Shown one piece after another: positions 9,063 to 19,500 of a stretch of 64,000 nucleotides of DNA. The notes under the pieces were generated by a model. The model searched no databases, was not told the DNA's origin, and saw only the letters and a program-made list of their open reading frames with translations. The position numbers were made by a program, and so were the translations under genes. Position 1 is the stretch's first letter; each line of letters starts with the position of its first letter. Origin of the DNA: Gracilaria gracilis (lineage: Eukaryota > Rhodophyta > Florideophyceae > Gracilariales > Gracilariaceae); the NCBI GenBank assembly GCA_030374805.1, contig JARGSG010000013.1:186001-250000 (forward strand), read 5' to 3'.

Positions 9063-10460
9063 GTCTAAAGCAACAGTAAGAATGGGGGCTTGCAGTTTCC
9101 GTCGTCCATCAAACTTTGGCTCAAAAGACAGCGATCGACCCCAGTCGTGTCCTTTTCATGGCCGACTTGGGTCTAGCCTCACTCTGGAGAGACCTGTCTA
9201 AACCAGGAGGCCACATTGCATATGGCCAGCGAGTGGATCAATTTTTGGGTACCGTGCGCTACGCCTCTGATAATGATCATCACGGCCGCTGGTTGTCGAG
9301 ACGTGATGATTTAGAGAGTCTGGGTTATATGTTGTTATACTTGTTCAATGGTTCACTACCATGGCAGGGCTACTCGGGCGAGGACAAGAACATGCAGGTT
9401 TGTGAGACAAAAGGTCGCATGATCGTGGAGGCTATGTGCCGCGGTGCACCAGAAGTGCTCCAATACTTCTTGGCCTATGTGCGCCTGATGAAATTCGAGG
9501 AGTCCCCTGATTATGACTATCTAATGTTGCTACATGACAGTAATCGGGGAATCAAGGAGATCAAAAAGCTTTTGATAGCTCAGGAGAAGGAACAGCTTGG
9601 TTCACCTGAAATTCATCAACCCATTGTTGGTTCAAAGAGAAAGCAGCGCGATCTTGATGACGTTGGCGCACCTTTGGTCAAGAAGCACAAAGTTGTGCTG
9701 CCGAAGCGAATCAAGACTCATCAGTGGATTATTGTATCCACAAGCGCGAACGAACCTTTCACCGCAGACTCAATGCTACACCTCTAATACCTCGTGCCCC
9801 AATTTATTCAAGGGAGTTGAGAGAAAGTGGGGACTGTTCATGCGGATAACGTGTCTCAACTTTGCTGGAGGTATGTGGACTGCAGTGCTTAACTCGCGCA
9901 ATTCTGGCTATATGGAACAAGCATTGCATTACCGCAATAAACCGGACTTTCCGCGAGAGTGGGTTCGTCAAAAGTGGGAACAGTCGTACTTCATTACCTC
10001 TGTGGCTGGCAATGAAGGTTGTTGGGGAGTTGTGTGCTCTACAATGCAACGGGGACGTAAGTACAAACAGCAATCTTATATTGTGTCGGCGACGTTCCCT
10101 TCCAAGTGGATCGCAGACAAATGGAACGCCGACTTTCATATTACCTCTATTGCAACGCAGGGTCGCTTGCAGATGCAGTGGTGTGTCGTCATGTCGAGAG
10201 GCGCCCCATACAAGGATCAATGTGTTGAACTTGACTTTCAATACCCCGCGCACTCTATCCATGCTCGATGGGACGAGGACTATATGATTACCGCTGTTGC
10301 CTGCACCCAAGAGCAATGTGCGTTTGTTATGTCAAGAGGAGCAAGTTACGGTGAAGAACAGCGGTGCACCCGTACCTCACACGGGCCTCTACACAAAATA
10401 CGGGAAGATTGGAGCGATTCTCTCTACGGAACTTGTCTGTCATACGGTCGAGTAAGCTAG
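9063..10460 (+). pseudogene. MUT9-like / casein kinase 1-type kinase, 5'-truncated remnant
   Basis: The segment matches the second half of plant and algal MUT9-like (CK1-related) kinases. It has VLFMADLGLASLWRD (DLG instead of DFG, normal for this family), QFLGTVRYAS, RRDDLESLGYMLLYLFNG, LPWQGY, FEESPDYDYL, a basic linker (KRKQRDLDD, VKKHKVVLPKRI) and the C-terminal repeat domain. That domain has WVRQKWEQSYFITSVAG, WCVVMSRGAPYKDQ, WDEDYMITAVA and the closing LSYGRVS stop. The N-lobe and catalytic loop are absent. The catalytic-loop remnant (RPSNFGSKDSD, 9093-9125) and the DLG segment lie in different frames, and a second frameshift near 9770 separates the kinase part from the C-terminal domain. 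Related kinases phosphorylate histone H3 and clock or light-signalling proteins. The upstream neighbour is the Harbinger transposase, 150 bp away. Confidence 0.75.
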
Positions 10461-11188
10461 GCACTTCGAGAGCCGCGTTGTGTGATTGTCAGGCCACTCT
10501 ACGCTTCTCGCTTTCCTGCGACCAGTCGTATGAATCCTCGAGCTGCACAGTTCTTGTGCATATGACGTTTTGATGCTGAGGTGGCCTTCTTCGGGGTATC
10601 TAGCATGTTGGTTACAGGGGTTTTCTACACTGAACACTGGCCGCATGCATCGAGCCCAAGCTAGGTGGCCCTATGGAGATTACGCAGATTAGCGACATAC
10701 GGTATCGTTTTAGAAAAAGTTGGTAACGCTACGTGCCCCGCCTAACATGTTTGGGAACAGGGGTAGCTCCCACTTGGTGTCATTTACCTGGGGTGCAGAG
10801 AAGCAGGAACTGCATCAGGGGGAAATAGGAGAGATGGAAAGACTGTTTTGCCCCGATGTCGAACGCTCTCTATCCACACATTGGTTACATAGGGTCTGCT
10901 TCAACAAAATACACGAGCTTTGAAGGTTTCTTTTGGGTGACCTCTCCCCAACTTGGAGTGTAACCCATCCTAAATGACATAAGCTTCATTGTTCGCCCTG
11001 TTACAATTTTGAGATATACCTTTGGTAAGGTATCGTTTGGCATCGTCTTGTGCGCATATGATGTGATGAGAACTGGGATATCGTGGTTTTAGTTTAACCT
11101 CTGTCTTCGAAGGATCCTGAAACTGCGGGGGTCATTCGTGCTAGGACTCCATTTCTAGAGGTCTTGCGTGCGCACGGTCAAGTATCAC
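10461..11188. other. spacer, no gene seen
   Basis: This lies between the convergent kinase and methyltransferase remnants. The short frames have no family resemblance and no repeat was recognised. Confidence 0.5.
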
Positions 11189-11983
11189 TCAAACCTTAGG
11201 TCTTACAAATTCTGCTTGCAAGGAGACCCTATTCATCTGCAGGTTTTCCTTTCGATTTTCTATCATTCTCGAAACTCTCCGCATGTAGATCTCCTGAAAA
11301 CCAGCTCCTCGCGTACAGGAACGCAGCGTCCGTTCGTCAAAGAAGAAAGAAAGAGTCTTGTCCTGTCGAACAAAGTAATTGTCGTCAATTCTATTCCGTG
11401 ACGCAAAGCAGTTTTGCGCTAAATCACCAGTTGAATAGTCACGGAACAAAAGCCTTCCTCCAGGCTTGAGTACTGTGTACAAGTTTTGTATGCCGAATGC
11501 CTGCTTTGCGGGAGGTACTGCGCTCAAGACAAAAACAAGCAAGCAAAAGTCTGCCATTCCATCCGAAAGGCCAAGCTGTTGTGGGTCTATAGAGCTGAAC
11601 GGGTGTGTACAGAAATCCCACACAAAGGCTTTCATACGATTCTCATCGTACTGCTCCTTTTACTTAAACAGCCTTATTGCTGTGGGAGCGAAATCAAACG
11701 CATATATAAGCAAGGATTTGTTGGCGGCCAAAAGTGAGAATGCGCAGTTTGCTACGCCATAACCAACTTTTAAAACGATTTTGACATCTTCTGACAGTTC
11801 TGTGAGGCACGGGAAGCCGTCTGTAGACTCTGTGACAGTCCAATGACGATCTTTGAAGAAGTTGGTGGAATTGCGTTTGTAGAACTTGTCCCAGTTCCTG
11901 GGCGAATCATTTGCGTACTTCTCAGCCCAAAACACGGACACGCCACTTTGCGTCTGTGCTGACCGGTAAAGATCAGGATCCAT
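11189..11983 (-). pseudogene. METTL2/METTL6-type tRNA 3-methylcytidine methyltransferase, damaged
   Basis: The frame is collinear with the whole METTL2/6/8 (yeast Trm140-like) family. It has FWAEKYANDSPRNWDKFYKRN near the start, RHWTVTE, the SAM-binding region, LIYAFDFAPTAI, DENRMKAFVWDFC, LLVFVLSAVPP, LYTVLKPGGRLLFRDYSTGDL, RIDDNYFVRQDKT and a C-terminal MIENRKENLQMNR. Met at 11983 (MDPDLYRSAQ) fits the family better than the longer frame start at 12058. Damage: an in-frame TAA at 11662-11660 splits the gene after IRLFK, and the SAM motif reads LKVGYGVAN where the family has LEVGCGVGN, losing the acidic residue and two conserved positions. Intact relatives make m3C32 in tRNA-Thr/Ser/Arg. This copy is probably inactive. 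Confidence 0.75.
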
Positions 11984-12058
11984 GCTCTTGCTCACTCTTG
12001 TACACACACACACATATACAGAAAAGACCCGGAGGGTACCGAGTATCAAGGCGTGCAA

Positions 12059-12561
12059 TTCGAGTGAAGTAGAAAAGCGCTAATGAGATGAACTTGTGAG
12101 CAAAACCATGATTGGAAATATCGCTACTTTTGTTCGCCACTGAGCGTGTGTCACCGGTGTTGGATTCCAGAGTTTGACCGCGACTTTCAAAACTTAAGGG
12201 GATGGACGACTTGTTGTCATAACTTCAGTGCGGGCGCCCGCACTCGCAATGAGGACCTGGCAATCTCCTTGTGCTCTTCAAGCCCAACACAAGCACCATC
12301 AATGGATTGTAGCGAACAGAGTCGAAGCCTTTGACCATCAAGGGCGAAAAAGTCATATCCAGAGCAAAAGTGGTTCATACTTGCTAACTTCAATGCACCT
12401 GTACTTTGCATCCAACAACGATCATGATGGTTGGATGCAAAGTAGGGGTATAATACCTACGCAAGAAAGGACCACGCGTGGGACCGCAACAAGCGTCGGT
12501 CAGTTTAATTTACAGCGCCTTTTTTTATATCTGTAAACAATCACGCGTTCACGCGTTCACG
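12059..12561. other. spacer between divergent genes
   Basis: This holds the upstream regions of the minus-strand METTL-like remnant and the plus-strand methyltransferase-fold gene. No coding evidence was seen. The last 25 bases contain repeats of CGCGTTCAC leading into the shared motif. Confidence 0.4.
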
Positions 12562-12585
12562 TTCACGCTTGTTTAGACTGCGCCT
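12562..12585 (+). promoter_or_regulatory. shared upstream motif, copy 2
   Basis: TTCACGCTTGTTTAGAC plus TGCGCCT matches 23 of 24 bases of the minus-strand copy at 1440-1463, and again lies 30-100 bp upstream of a start codon. Three CGTTCAC units precede it. Confidence 0.5.
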
Positions 12586-12664
12586 CAGTCAATGACCGTG
12601 CGTCGATCATGGTGTGCGCACGCAACTTGGTGCGCACGAACGACGCACCGCGCCCCTTCCCGCC

Positions 12665-13747
12665 ATGTCCACCGCCACCGCCACCACCGCCGCCACCGCC
12701 GCAGCCGCCGTACCGCCGTCACGGACGCCATTCCAGCAGCGGCTGCAGCCGAGGCGGCGCCGGAAGGCGGCGCTGCTGCTGCTGCTGCCGCTGACGGGCG
12801 TGTTCGCGCTGCTGTCCATCAGCCTGGACGCGCCGTCGCTCATCAGCTGGCCCACAACGCGCGCGCGCGCGCGCGACCTCGCGGACGCAACCTGCGCCAG
12901 CCGGGACGCGGCGCCGCACGGCGGCGACTGCCAGGCGCTCGGCGAGGCGCGCCGCCCACAATGGGCGTGCACGCACGCGATGCAGCGCGCCATACCCGAG
13001 TTCACGCGGCTGTACGACGCGCGGCCCGTGCGAAACAACACGGGCGGCGTGATGTTCGACCACGCCTTCGCGCTGTGGTACACGCTGCGCATGGAGCGAC
13101 CCGCCGTGGTGATTGAGAGCGGCGCCTTCAAGGGGCTTGGCACGTGGATCATCCGCAGCGCGCTGCCGCACGCGCGCATCTTCTCGCTGGACCCTGCGCG
13201 CGAGGCGCGCCGACTGCCCGGCGTGGAGTACCTCACGGCGGAGCGCTTCCAGGACTTTGCGCGCGTGGACTGGCGCGCAAAAGGCGTGCGCGCGGACGAC
13301 GCGCTGGTGTTTCTGGACGACCATCAGAGCTCGTTTCGACGCATGTTCGCGGACAACGCGCACGGCTTTCGGCGCTTCATCGCGGAGGACAACTACGACT
13401 TTCTGCAGGGCGACAACATGAGCCTCAAGTGGGTGTGCGAGCGCGAGCGCCGCCGGCTGTGGCGCGGCGAGGTGCGCGACAACTTTGGAAAGAACGTGTC
13501 CAGACAGAGCTGGCGCGAGCATGTGCGGCTGGGCGATCGGCTCAAGAGGTCGCTCAAGACGTATTACGAGTTCCCGCCTGTTGCCGCCGTGGCGCTGACG
13601 CGCCAGACGCGCTACGACGCGCGCCGCGCCACGCCGCCCATTGTGCAGCACGCGCGCTTCTATGAGCAGCACTTGGCGCCGTACGGACGCCAGCAATTTG
13701 CCATGTACACGCACTTTTGCTTCGTCGAGCTGCGGGCGCAGGCGTGA
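12665..13747 (+). CDS. type II membrane protein with SAM-methyltransferase-like fold
   Basis: The frame is open from 12614, but Met at 12665 (MSTATATTAATAAAA) is preferred because the earlier residues are low quality. That gives 360 residues. A basic cytosolic tail (RLQPRRRRK) and one membrane segment (AALLLLLPLTGVFALLSISL, about residues 35-54) indicate a type II anchor. The luminal part has a Rossmann-like core: PAVVIESGAFKGLGTWII (motif I, acidic E then GxxKGxGT), HARIFSLDPA with an acidic strand end (motif II), ALVFLDDHQSSFRRMF and FIAEDNYDFLQGDNMS. Cys88, Cys95, Cys108 and Cys118 (approximate numbering) could make disulfides. The substrate is unknown. A Golgi sugar or polysaccharide O-methyltransferase is a reasonable inference because the next gene, convergent, is a sulfotransferase. 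Codon GC is very high, like that gene and unlike the surrounding remnants. Confidence 0.65.
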   Translation: MSTATATTAATAAAAVPPSRTPFQQRLQPRRRRKAALLLLLPLTGVFALLSISLDAPSLISWPTTRARARDLADATCASRDAAPHGGDCQALGEARRPQWACTHAMQRAIPEFTRLYDARPVRNNTGGVMFDHAFALWYTLRMERPAVVIESGAFKGLGTWIIRSALPHARIFSLDPAREARRLPGVEYLTAERFQDFARVDWRAKGVRADDALVFLDDHQSSFRRMFADNAHGFRRFIAEDNYDFLQGDNMSLKWVCERERRRLWRGEVRDNFGKNVSRQSWREHVRLGDRLKRSLKTYYEFPPVAAVALTRQTRYDARRATPPIVQHARFYEQHLAPYGRQQFAMYTHFCFVELRAQA

Positions 13748-14338
13748 GAGAGAGCGCACTGGCAGCGCGGCAGCGGAGAGCACGCACTTTGTTGTTCGCG
13801 CCATCCAACACCTTCACACGTGTTCATTGCCATCGCGTGTGCGATGCGCTCGCCGCGCGATGCGCCTGCCAATAACAAATTGTTTGTGGTCAATTCAATT
13901 GTTTGTATGTATACCGCAACTACCCGTGTACGTGAACGCGTACTGTTGGCGCCACCACTGGTGTCAGATGCATGACCATCGGAGGGAGCCCGGTCCACTG
14001 CGCGCGAACGCTCAGACCTGCATCCTCAGGGGGCGTTTCGATTACTGGTAACACGTTTAGTGAACTGTCGTGCGTAAATAACAACCCGGCGCCGACTGGT
14101 GCAGGCAACACAGTTACGTTAACTGTTTAAGGGCAATGCGCCGGGTTCTAGCTAGGAGTCAAGGTGGACAATGGTGCGTGGTAGAAGGCTTGTTGACAAC
14201 GATTAGGGTGCCATCTTAAAGGACTACGTGTAGATTGTGTTTGAAGAACAAAAAGATTTACTTGGGAGACAAGAAAGGATGGTATAATTTTTGCATGGCG
14301 CACATGGATTGCTCTTTGAGCTGCAGGCGCCAACGTGA
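13748..14338. other. spacer between convergent genes
   Basis: These are the shared 3' flanks of the methyltransferase-fold and sulfotransferase genes. The base composition is mixed and no ORF, repeat or RNA gene was recognised. Confidence 0.4.
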
Positions 14339-15295
14339 TCAGGCGTACTTGACGGGCAACACCTCCGACTCGGCGGCGAATCGCAGCAAACGGCGCGCGG
14401 CGCGTTCCGGCAGCTGCAGCTCGTAACTGCCGGACGCGTGTCGATGCGGCACGCCAGCCGCCACCAACGCGCCGAACGGCAAGCGCCGAATGATAGGCGC
14501 CAACGCGGACACGTTTGACAGGTCGGACACGTCCAACACGGCGTGATACGCCACCGCGTCGGCGAACAGCCGCTGCGGGCGGATGTGCACGTCGAGGCGC
14601 TGCAGGTGGAAACGGCGCAGAAGCGCGCGGCGCTGCACGCGCGACAGCGCCAGCGCGAACTCGGACACGCTCATGCACGACGCGTTGCGCGGCGGCAGCG
14701 CCGCCAGCCGCCGCAGCTGCGGCACCATGGCGCGCCGGTTGCGCGTGTTGGTGTTGTACAGCCGCGTCTCGCACGAGAACTTGCTCTTGAACGCCGACAG
14801 CAGCCGCTCGAACGGCGGCCGCTGCACCGCCACGCGCAGCACGTCGTCGCTCGTCAGTATGAAGCGCTGCTCAGCGCGCGCGTGTTGGTGAACAAAGGTG
14901 GCGCGCCGCAGCCAGCAGTGCGAGCTCACGTTCTGCACGAACGTGTGCCACCGCGAGTACGTGTGCTCCACCGCCGACGCCGTCGCGCCGCGGTACAGGA
15001 ACTGGAACAGCGACGACGTGCCGGACTTGGCCGCCGAGACGATCAGTACGCGCGCGCAGCCGATGTACACCAGGTTCGGGTTTCGCTCTGTGATTCGTCG
15101 CAGGTAGTCGTCATCGTACAGCAGCCGCCGTGCGTTGGGCGCGCTGCTTCGCGCCGGCGCGATGGCAACCAGTGAAGGCAACAGTATCAACAGCGAGAGC
15201 GAGAGCGCGATGACGGTGGCGGGAAGGAGGTGGCGCCGCTTGCGCGGTGCAAGTGGCTCACGCGCGTTCATTGCGCGACGAGGAGGAGCGACCAA
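14339..15295 (-). CDS. membrane-anchored carbohydrate sulfotransferase-like protein
   Basis: The protein has 318 residues; Met9 (15271, MNAREPLAPRKRR) is an alternative start. It has a basic tail, one membrane segment (ATVIALSLSLLILLPSLVAIA, about residues 26-46) and a luminal sulfotransferase domain, so it is a type II Golgi protein. The PAPS 5'-phosphosulfate loop is VLIVSAAKSGTSSLFQFL, with the catalytic-type Lys in KSGTSS. The 3'-phosphate site is VAVQRPPFERLLSAF (RxPxxRxxSxF). NVSSHC, NASC and NVS are possible N-glycosylation sites. The family transfers sulfate from PAPS to sugars, as for carbohydrate sulfotransferases; in red algae these build sulfated galactans. The exact acceptor is unknown. 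The frame is intact and GC-rich, and convergent with the membrane methyltransferase-fold gene. Confidence 0.75.
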   Translation of the reverse strand: MVAPPRRAMNAREPLAPRKRRHLLPATVIALSLSLLILLPSLVAIAPARSSAPNARRLLYDDDYLRRITERNPNLVYIGCARVLIVSAAKSGTSSLFQFLYRGATASAVEHTYSRWHTFVQNVSSHCWLRRATFVHQHARAEQRFILTSDDVLRVAVQRPPFERLLSAFKSKFSCETRLYNTNTRNRRAMVPQLRRLAALPPRNASCMSVSEFALALSRVQRRALLRRFHLQRLDVHIRPQRLFADAVAYHAVLDVSDLSNVSALAPIIRRLPFGALVAAGVPHRHASGSYELQLPERAARRLLRFAAESEVLPVKYA

Positions 15296-16028
15296 CTGCA
15301 GTGCGGCTGCCGGTGGCTGTGTATTGGCGCGGGATGCTACAGGTTTATCTCAAGTGCGCTTGAGGGACAGTGTCGCGATCTCTCTCGAGCCTCTCGAGAG
15401 AGAGAGAGCGATTTGCTTTGCTGTCAATGAGGATGATCCGTCAACATCGTCGATAACTCGCGTCCCGTTCACTCGATTCGTGCACTCCATTCTTCTTCTA
15501 TTCTACGATGTTGACGGCCCTACAAGCGGCTGCCACCACCGCCCAAGTGCCATGCAAGTCTCGAGGAGAGCTGGCGCAAAGCTTGTCTGCATGGACAAAA
15601 CGCACGTCCACGATGCGTTACCTGCGCTGAACGCTGCCAGGACGGAACATCTGTTCATCAACACGCATGGAATGTAGCCAAGCTACGCGATGTCCGCATT
15701 ATTTAATACGGCCAACTAGCCCCCGATCAAGACGCGTTTCATGGTTGGACTACCGCCAAGTTCAAAGGGCGAAGTGCTCCGTCGTTTGCAGTACACGGAA
15801 TCGCGCCCACGAGAAGCGCATCGTCAAATCAATCTGCGGCACATTTCGAGGTAGGCTGCTCCGGGCGCACATATGAGCACGCATCACACGCAGAAGCACA
15901 TCGCCCACGCATCGCTTTGGTCGCGTTCGCCAAGCGCTTGCGCTCCGCGAGAACACCAAACCTTCACAGGGAACCTTCGCTTGTGCTCTTCGTTCACCTC
16001 CGCGCTCACCATTACCAACGGGTCGGAG
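15296..16028. other. spacer upstream of the sulfotransferase gene
   Basis: This contains a CT/GA-rich palindromic patch (15378-15410, CTCTCGAG copies) and no convincing gene. Plus-strand frames such as 15135-15677 overlap the sulfotransferase in antisense and have no family features. Confidence 0.4.
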
Positions 16029-16118
16029 ATGATGACCACGGTGATGATGACCACGGCGATGATGACCACGGTGATGATGACCACGGCGATGATGACCACG
16101 GTGATGATGACCACGGTG
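16029..16118 (+). repeat. 15-bp tandem repeat, 6 units
   Basis: There are six direct copies of ATGATGACCACGGYG, with T or C at the variable position in the order T, C, T, C, T, T. That order suggests a two-unit (30-bp) duplication step. A partial seventh unit follows. The repeat is open in several frames but has no coding support. Confidence 0.9.
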
Positions 16119-16469
16119 ATGATGAAACGATTTGATCGATACACTTTCCGCACCAAAGACTTCATCGATGACCGCCTGATAGTCCCGACGTCAGCATGCA
16201 ACTTCAGAGCTTCTGCCTCGTCAATGCCCATTCCGTCACGCTCCGCCCCACCTCGCACGCTCTACGTTCAAAATCAGCGCCATCATGGCCTCCAACTCCG
16301 CGACGAAGAGACTGTCCCCACTCGCCGCCCCACGCTCACATTGTGGATGCGTCGGCTTTGATACCGCTCTACAGCGCCAGGCCGTTGAGCCATAGACTAT
16401 CACACCGTCACCTTCCATAATGTGCGACAAGCGAGGCGAGGGATGACAAAGTCCAAGGACAGCGAAAGT

Positions 16470-16560
16470 GGAGGCAATCCGAGGAGGCAGTCCGCGGAGG
16501 CAGTCCGTGGAGGCAGTCCGTGGAGGCAGTCCGTGAAGGCAGTCCGTGAAGGCAGTCATA
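16470..16560 (+). repeat. 13-bp tandem repeat, 7 units
   Basis: There are seven copies of GGAGGCAGTCCGT with a few changes (the last two begin GAAGG). The array lies 22 bp beyond the stop codon of the Sel1-repeat gene, so it is probably in its 3' untranslated region. Confidence 0.9.
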
Positions 16561-16582
16561 GAGAGTAGCGATGCGACGCATG

Positions 16583-19500
16583 TTATTCTTGGGGATCAAG
16601 GACGCCTTCAACTTTCGCAGAAACCTGAGCAAACAGCCGTTGCGCTCGCACAGCATCCACCGCCACCCCTTCAGCCCCATTCCGAAGAAGCAGTCCCAGA
16701 TTCACCATTGCATGCACATCCCCACCCTCCTCGATCGCGCTCTCGTACAGCCGCTGTGCACGAGCAGCATCCACCGCCACCCCTTCCGCGCCATTTTCCA
16801 GAAGCACTCCCAGATTCACCATTGCATCCACATCCCCACCCTCCTCGATTGCCCTCTCGTACAGCCGCTGTGCACGAGCAGCATCCACCGCCACCCCTTC
16901 CGCGCCATTTTCCAGAAGCAGTCCCAGATTCACCATTGCATCCACATGCCCACCCTTCTCGATTGCGCTCTCGTACAGCCGTTGTGCACGGGCAGCATCC
17001 ACCGCCACCCCTTCCGCTCCATCTTTCAGAAGCACTCCCAGATTCACCATTGCATCCCCATCCCCACCCTCCTCGATTGCCCTCTCGTACAGCCGTTGTG
17101 CACGAGCAGCATCCACCGCCACCCCTTCCGCGCCATCTTTCAGAAGCACTCCCAGATTAAACATCGCACGCATATCCCCACCCTCCTCGATTGCCCTCTC
17201 GTACAGCCGTTGTGCACGAGCAGCATCCACCGCCACCCCTTCCGCGCCATCTTCGAGAAGCACTCCCAGATTGTTCATCGCAGTGACATGACCACCCTCC
17301 TCAATTGCCCTCTCGTACAGCCGTTGCGCTCGCACAGCATCCACCGCCACCCCTTCCGCGCCATTTTCCAGAAGCAGTCCCAGATTCACCATTGCATCCA
17401 CATGCCCACTCTCCTCGATTGCCCTCTCGTACAGCCGTTGTGCACGGGCAGCATCCACCGCCACCCCTTCCGCTCCATCTTTCAGAAGCACTCCCAGATT
17501 CACCATTGCATCCACATGCCCACCCTCCTCGATTGCCCTCTCGTACAGCCGTTGTGCACGAGCAGCATCCCCCCCCACCCCTTCCGCTCCTTTTCGCAAA
17601 AGATTTCCCAGATTAAACATTGCATGCACATCCCCACCCTCCTCGATTGCCCTCTCGTACAGCCGTTGTGCACGAGCAGCATCCACCGCCACCCCTTCCG
17701 CTCCTTTTCGCAAAAGATTTCCTAGATTCACCATTGCATGCACATCCCCACCCTCCTCGATTGCCCTCTCGTACAGCCGTTGTGCACGAGCAGCATCCAC
17801 CGCCACCCCTTCCGCGCCATTTTCCAGAAGCAGTCCCAGATTAAACATTGCATCCACATGCCCACCCTCCTCGATTGCCCTCTCGTACAGCCGTTGTGCA
17901 CGAGCAGCATCCCCCCCCACCCCTTCCGCTCCTTTTCGCAAAAGATTTCCCAGATTAAACATTGCATGCACATCCCCACCCTCCTCGATTGCCCTCTCGT
18001 ACAGCCGTTGTGCACGAGCAGCATCCACCGCCACCCCCTCCGCGCCATCTTTCAGAAGCACTCCCAGATTCACCATTGCATCCACATCCCCACCCTCCTC
18101 GATTGCCCTCTCGTACAGCCGTTGTGCACGAGCAGCATCCACCGCCACCCCCTCCGCGCCATCTTTCAGAAGCACTCCCAGATTCACCATTGCATCCACA
18201 TCCCCACCCTCCTCGATTGCCCTCTCGTACAGCCGTTGTGCACGAGCAGCATCCACCGCCACCCCCTCCGCGCCATCTTTCAGAAGCACTCCCAGATTCA
18301 CCATTGCATCCACATCCCCACCCTCCTCGATTGCCCTCTCGTACAGCCGTTGTGCACGAGCAGCATCCACCGCCACCCCCTCCGCGCCATCTTTCAGAAG
18401 CACTCCCAGATTCACCATTGCATCCACATCCCCACCCTCCTCGATTGCCCTCTCGTACAGCCGTTGTGCACGAGCAGCATCCACCGCCACCCCTTCAGCG
18501 CCATCTTCCAGAAGCAGTCCCAGATTAAACATCGCACGCACATGCCCACCCTCCTCGATTGCCCTCTCGTACAGCCGTTGTGCACGAGCAGCATCCACCG
18601 CCACCCCTTCCGCGCCATTTTCCAGAAGCAGTCCCAGATTAAACATCGCACGCACATGCCCACCCTCCTCGATTGCCCTCTCGTACAGCCGTTGTGCACG
18701 AGCAGCATCCACCGTCACCCCTTCCGCTCCTTCTCGCAAAAGATTTCCCAGATTGTACATTGCACGCATATCCCCACCCTCCTCGATTGCCCTCTCGTAC
18801 AGCCGTTGTGCACGAGCAGCATCCACCGCCACCCCCTCCGCGCCATCTTTCAGAAGCACTCCCAGATTCACCATTGCATCCACATCCCCACCCTCCTCGA
18901 TTGCCCTCTCGTACAGCCGTTGTGCACGAGCAGCATCCACCGCCACCCCTTCCGCTCCTTCTCGCAAAAGATTTCCCAGATTGTACATTGCAGACACATT
19001 CCCACCCTCCTCGATTGCCCTCTCGTACAGCCGTTGTGCACGAGCAGCATCCGCCGCCACCCCTTTCCCTCCTGTTATCAGTAAACTTGCCAGCATGTTC
19101 ATAGCGCGGGGTTTGTCTCGGCCTCCGGTTGAGCTTCTTTCAAGCAAGCGTACTATGTACTGCCATTCAACGCCTTTGTCAGTATATTTGGATCCTGTTT
19201 GTGTGAACATCTCTTTCACCCTCTCGGGCGCTCTCTCTTTTTGCCGCGTTGACCTTCCAGTTTTCTCCCGGTCAAACATGATTCCATACTGCCGAGCATA
19301 ATCAATCAAAGCATCAAATGATTCTGAACGACATAATAATGTCTCCATCAGTGCCCGAGTCTTGTTCTGATCAATCCGGGTCCCGTGTACCGATGAGAAT
19401 AGTATTGTGTCATATAGCCTGTAGTCTATCCCAGACAAATCACATCGAAGCACAAGTTTCCCGCAGGCGGTCAAAACGACGTTTCTCAGTTGTTCATATG

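Noticed and set aside
12592-13804. ORFs 12592-13116 (plus) and 12719-13804 (minus) over the methyltransferase-fold gene
   Set aside because: They are shadows of a GC-rich gene; only the 12665-13747 frame has an anchor, a Rossmann-like core and conserved-looking motifs.
14515-15175. Plus-strand ORFs antisense to the sulfotransferase
   Set aside because: No domain features, and they follow the GC bias of the true gene.
16029-16560. CRISPR-like array
   Set aside because: The units are directly abutting 15- and 13-bp tandem repeats without spacers, in a eukaryotic context.
16546-19104. Long plus-strand ORFs over the Sel1 array (for example 17738-19084 and 16571-17725)
   Set aside because: They are mirror frames of a 114-bp repeat, a multiple of three, so any frame free of stops in one unit stays open. 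The minus frame carries the recognisable Sel1 consensus.
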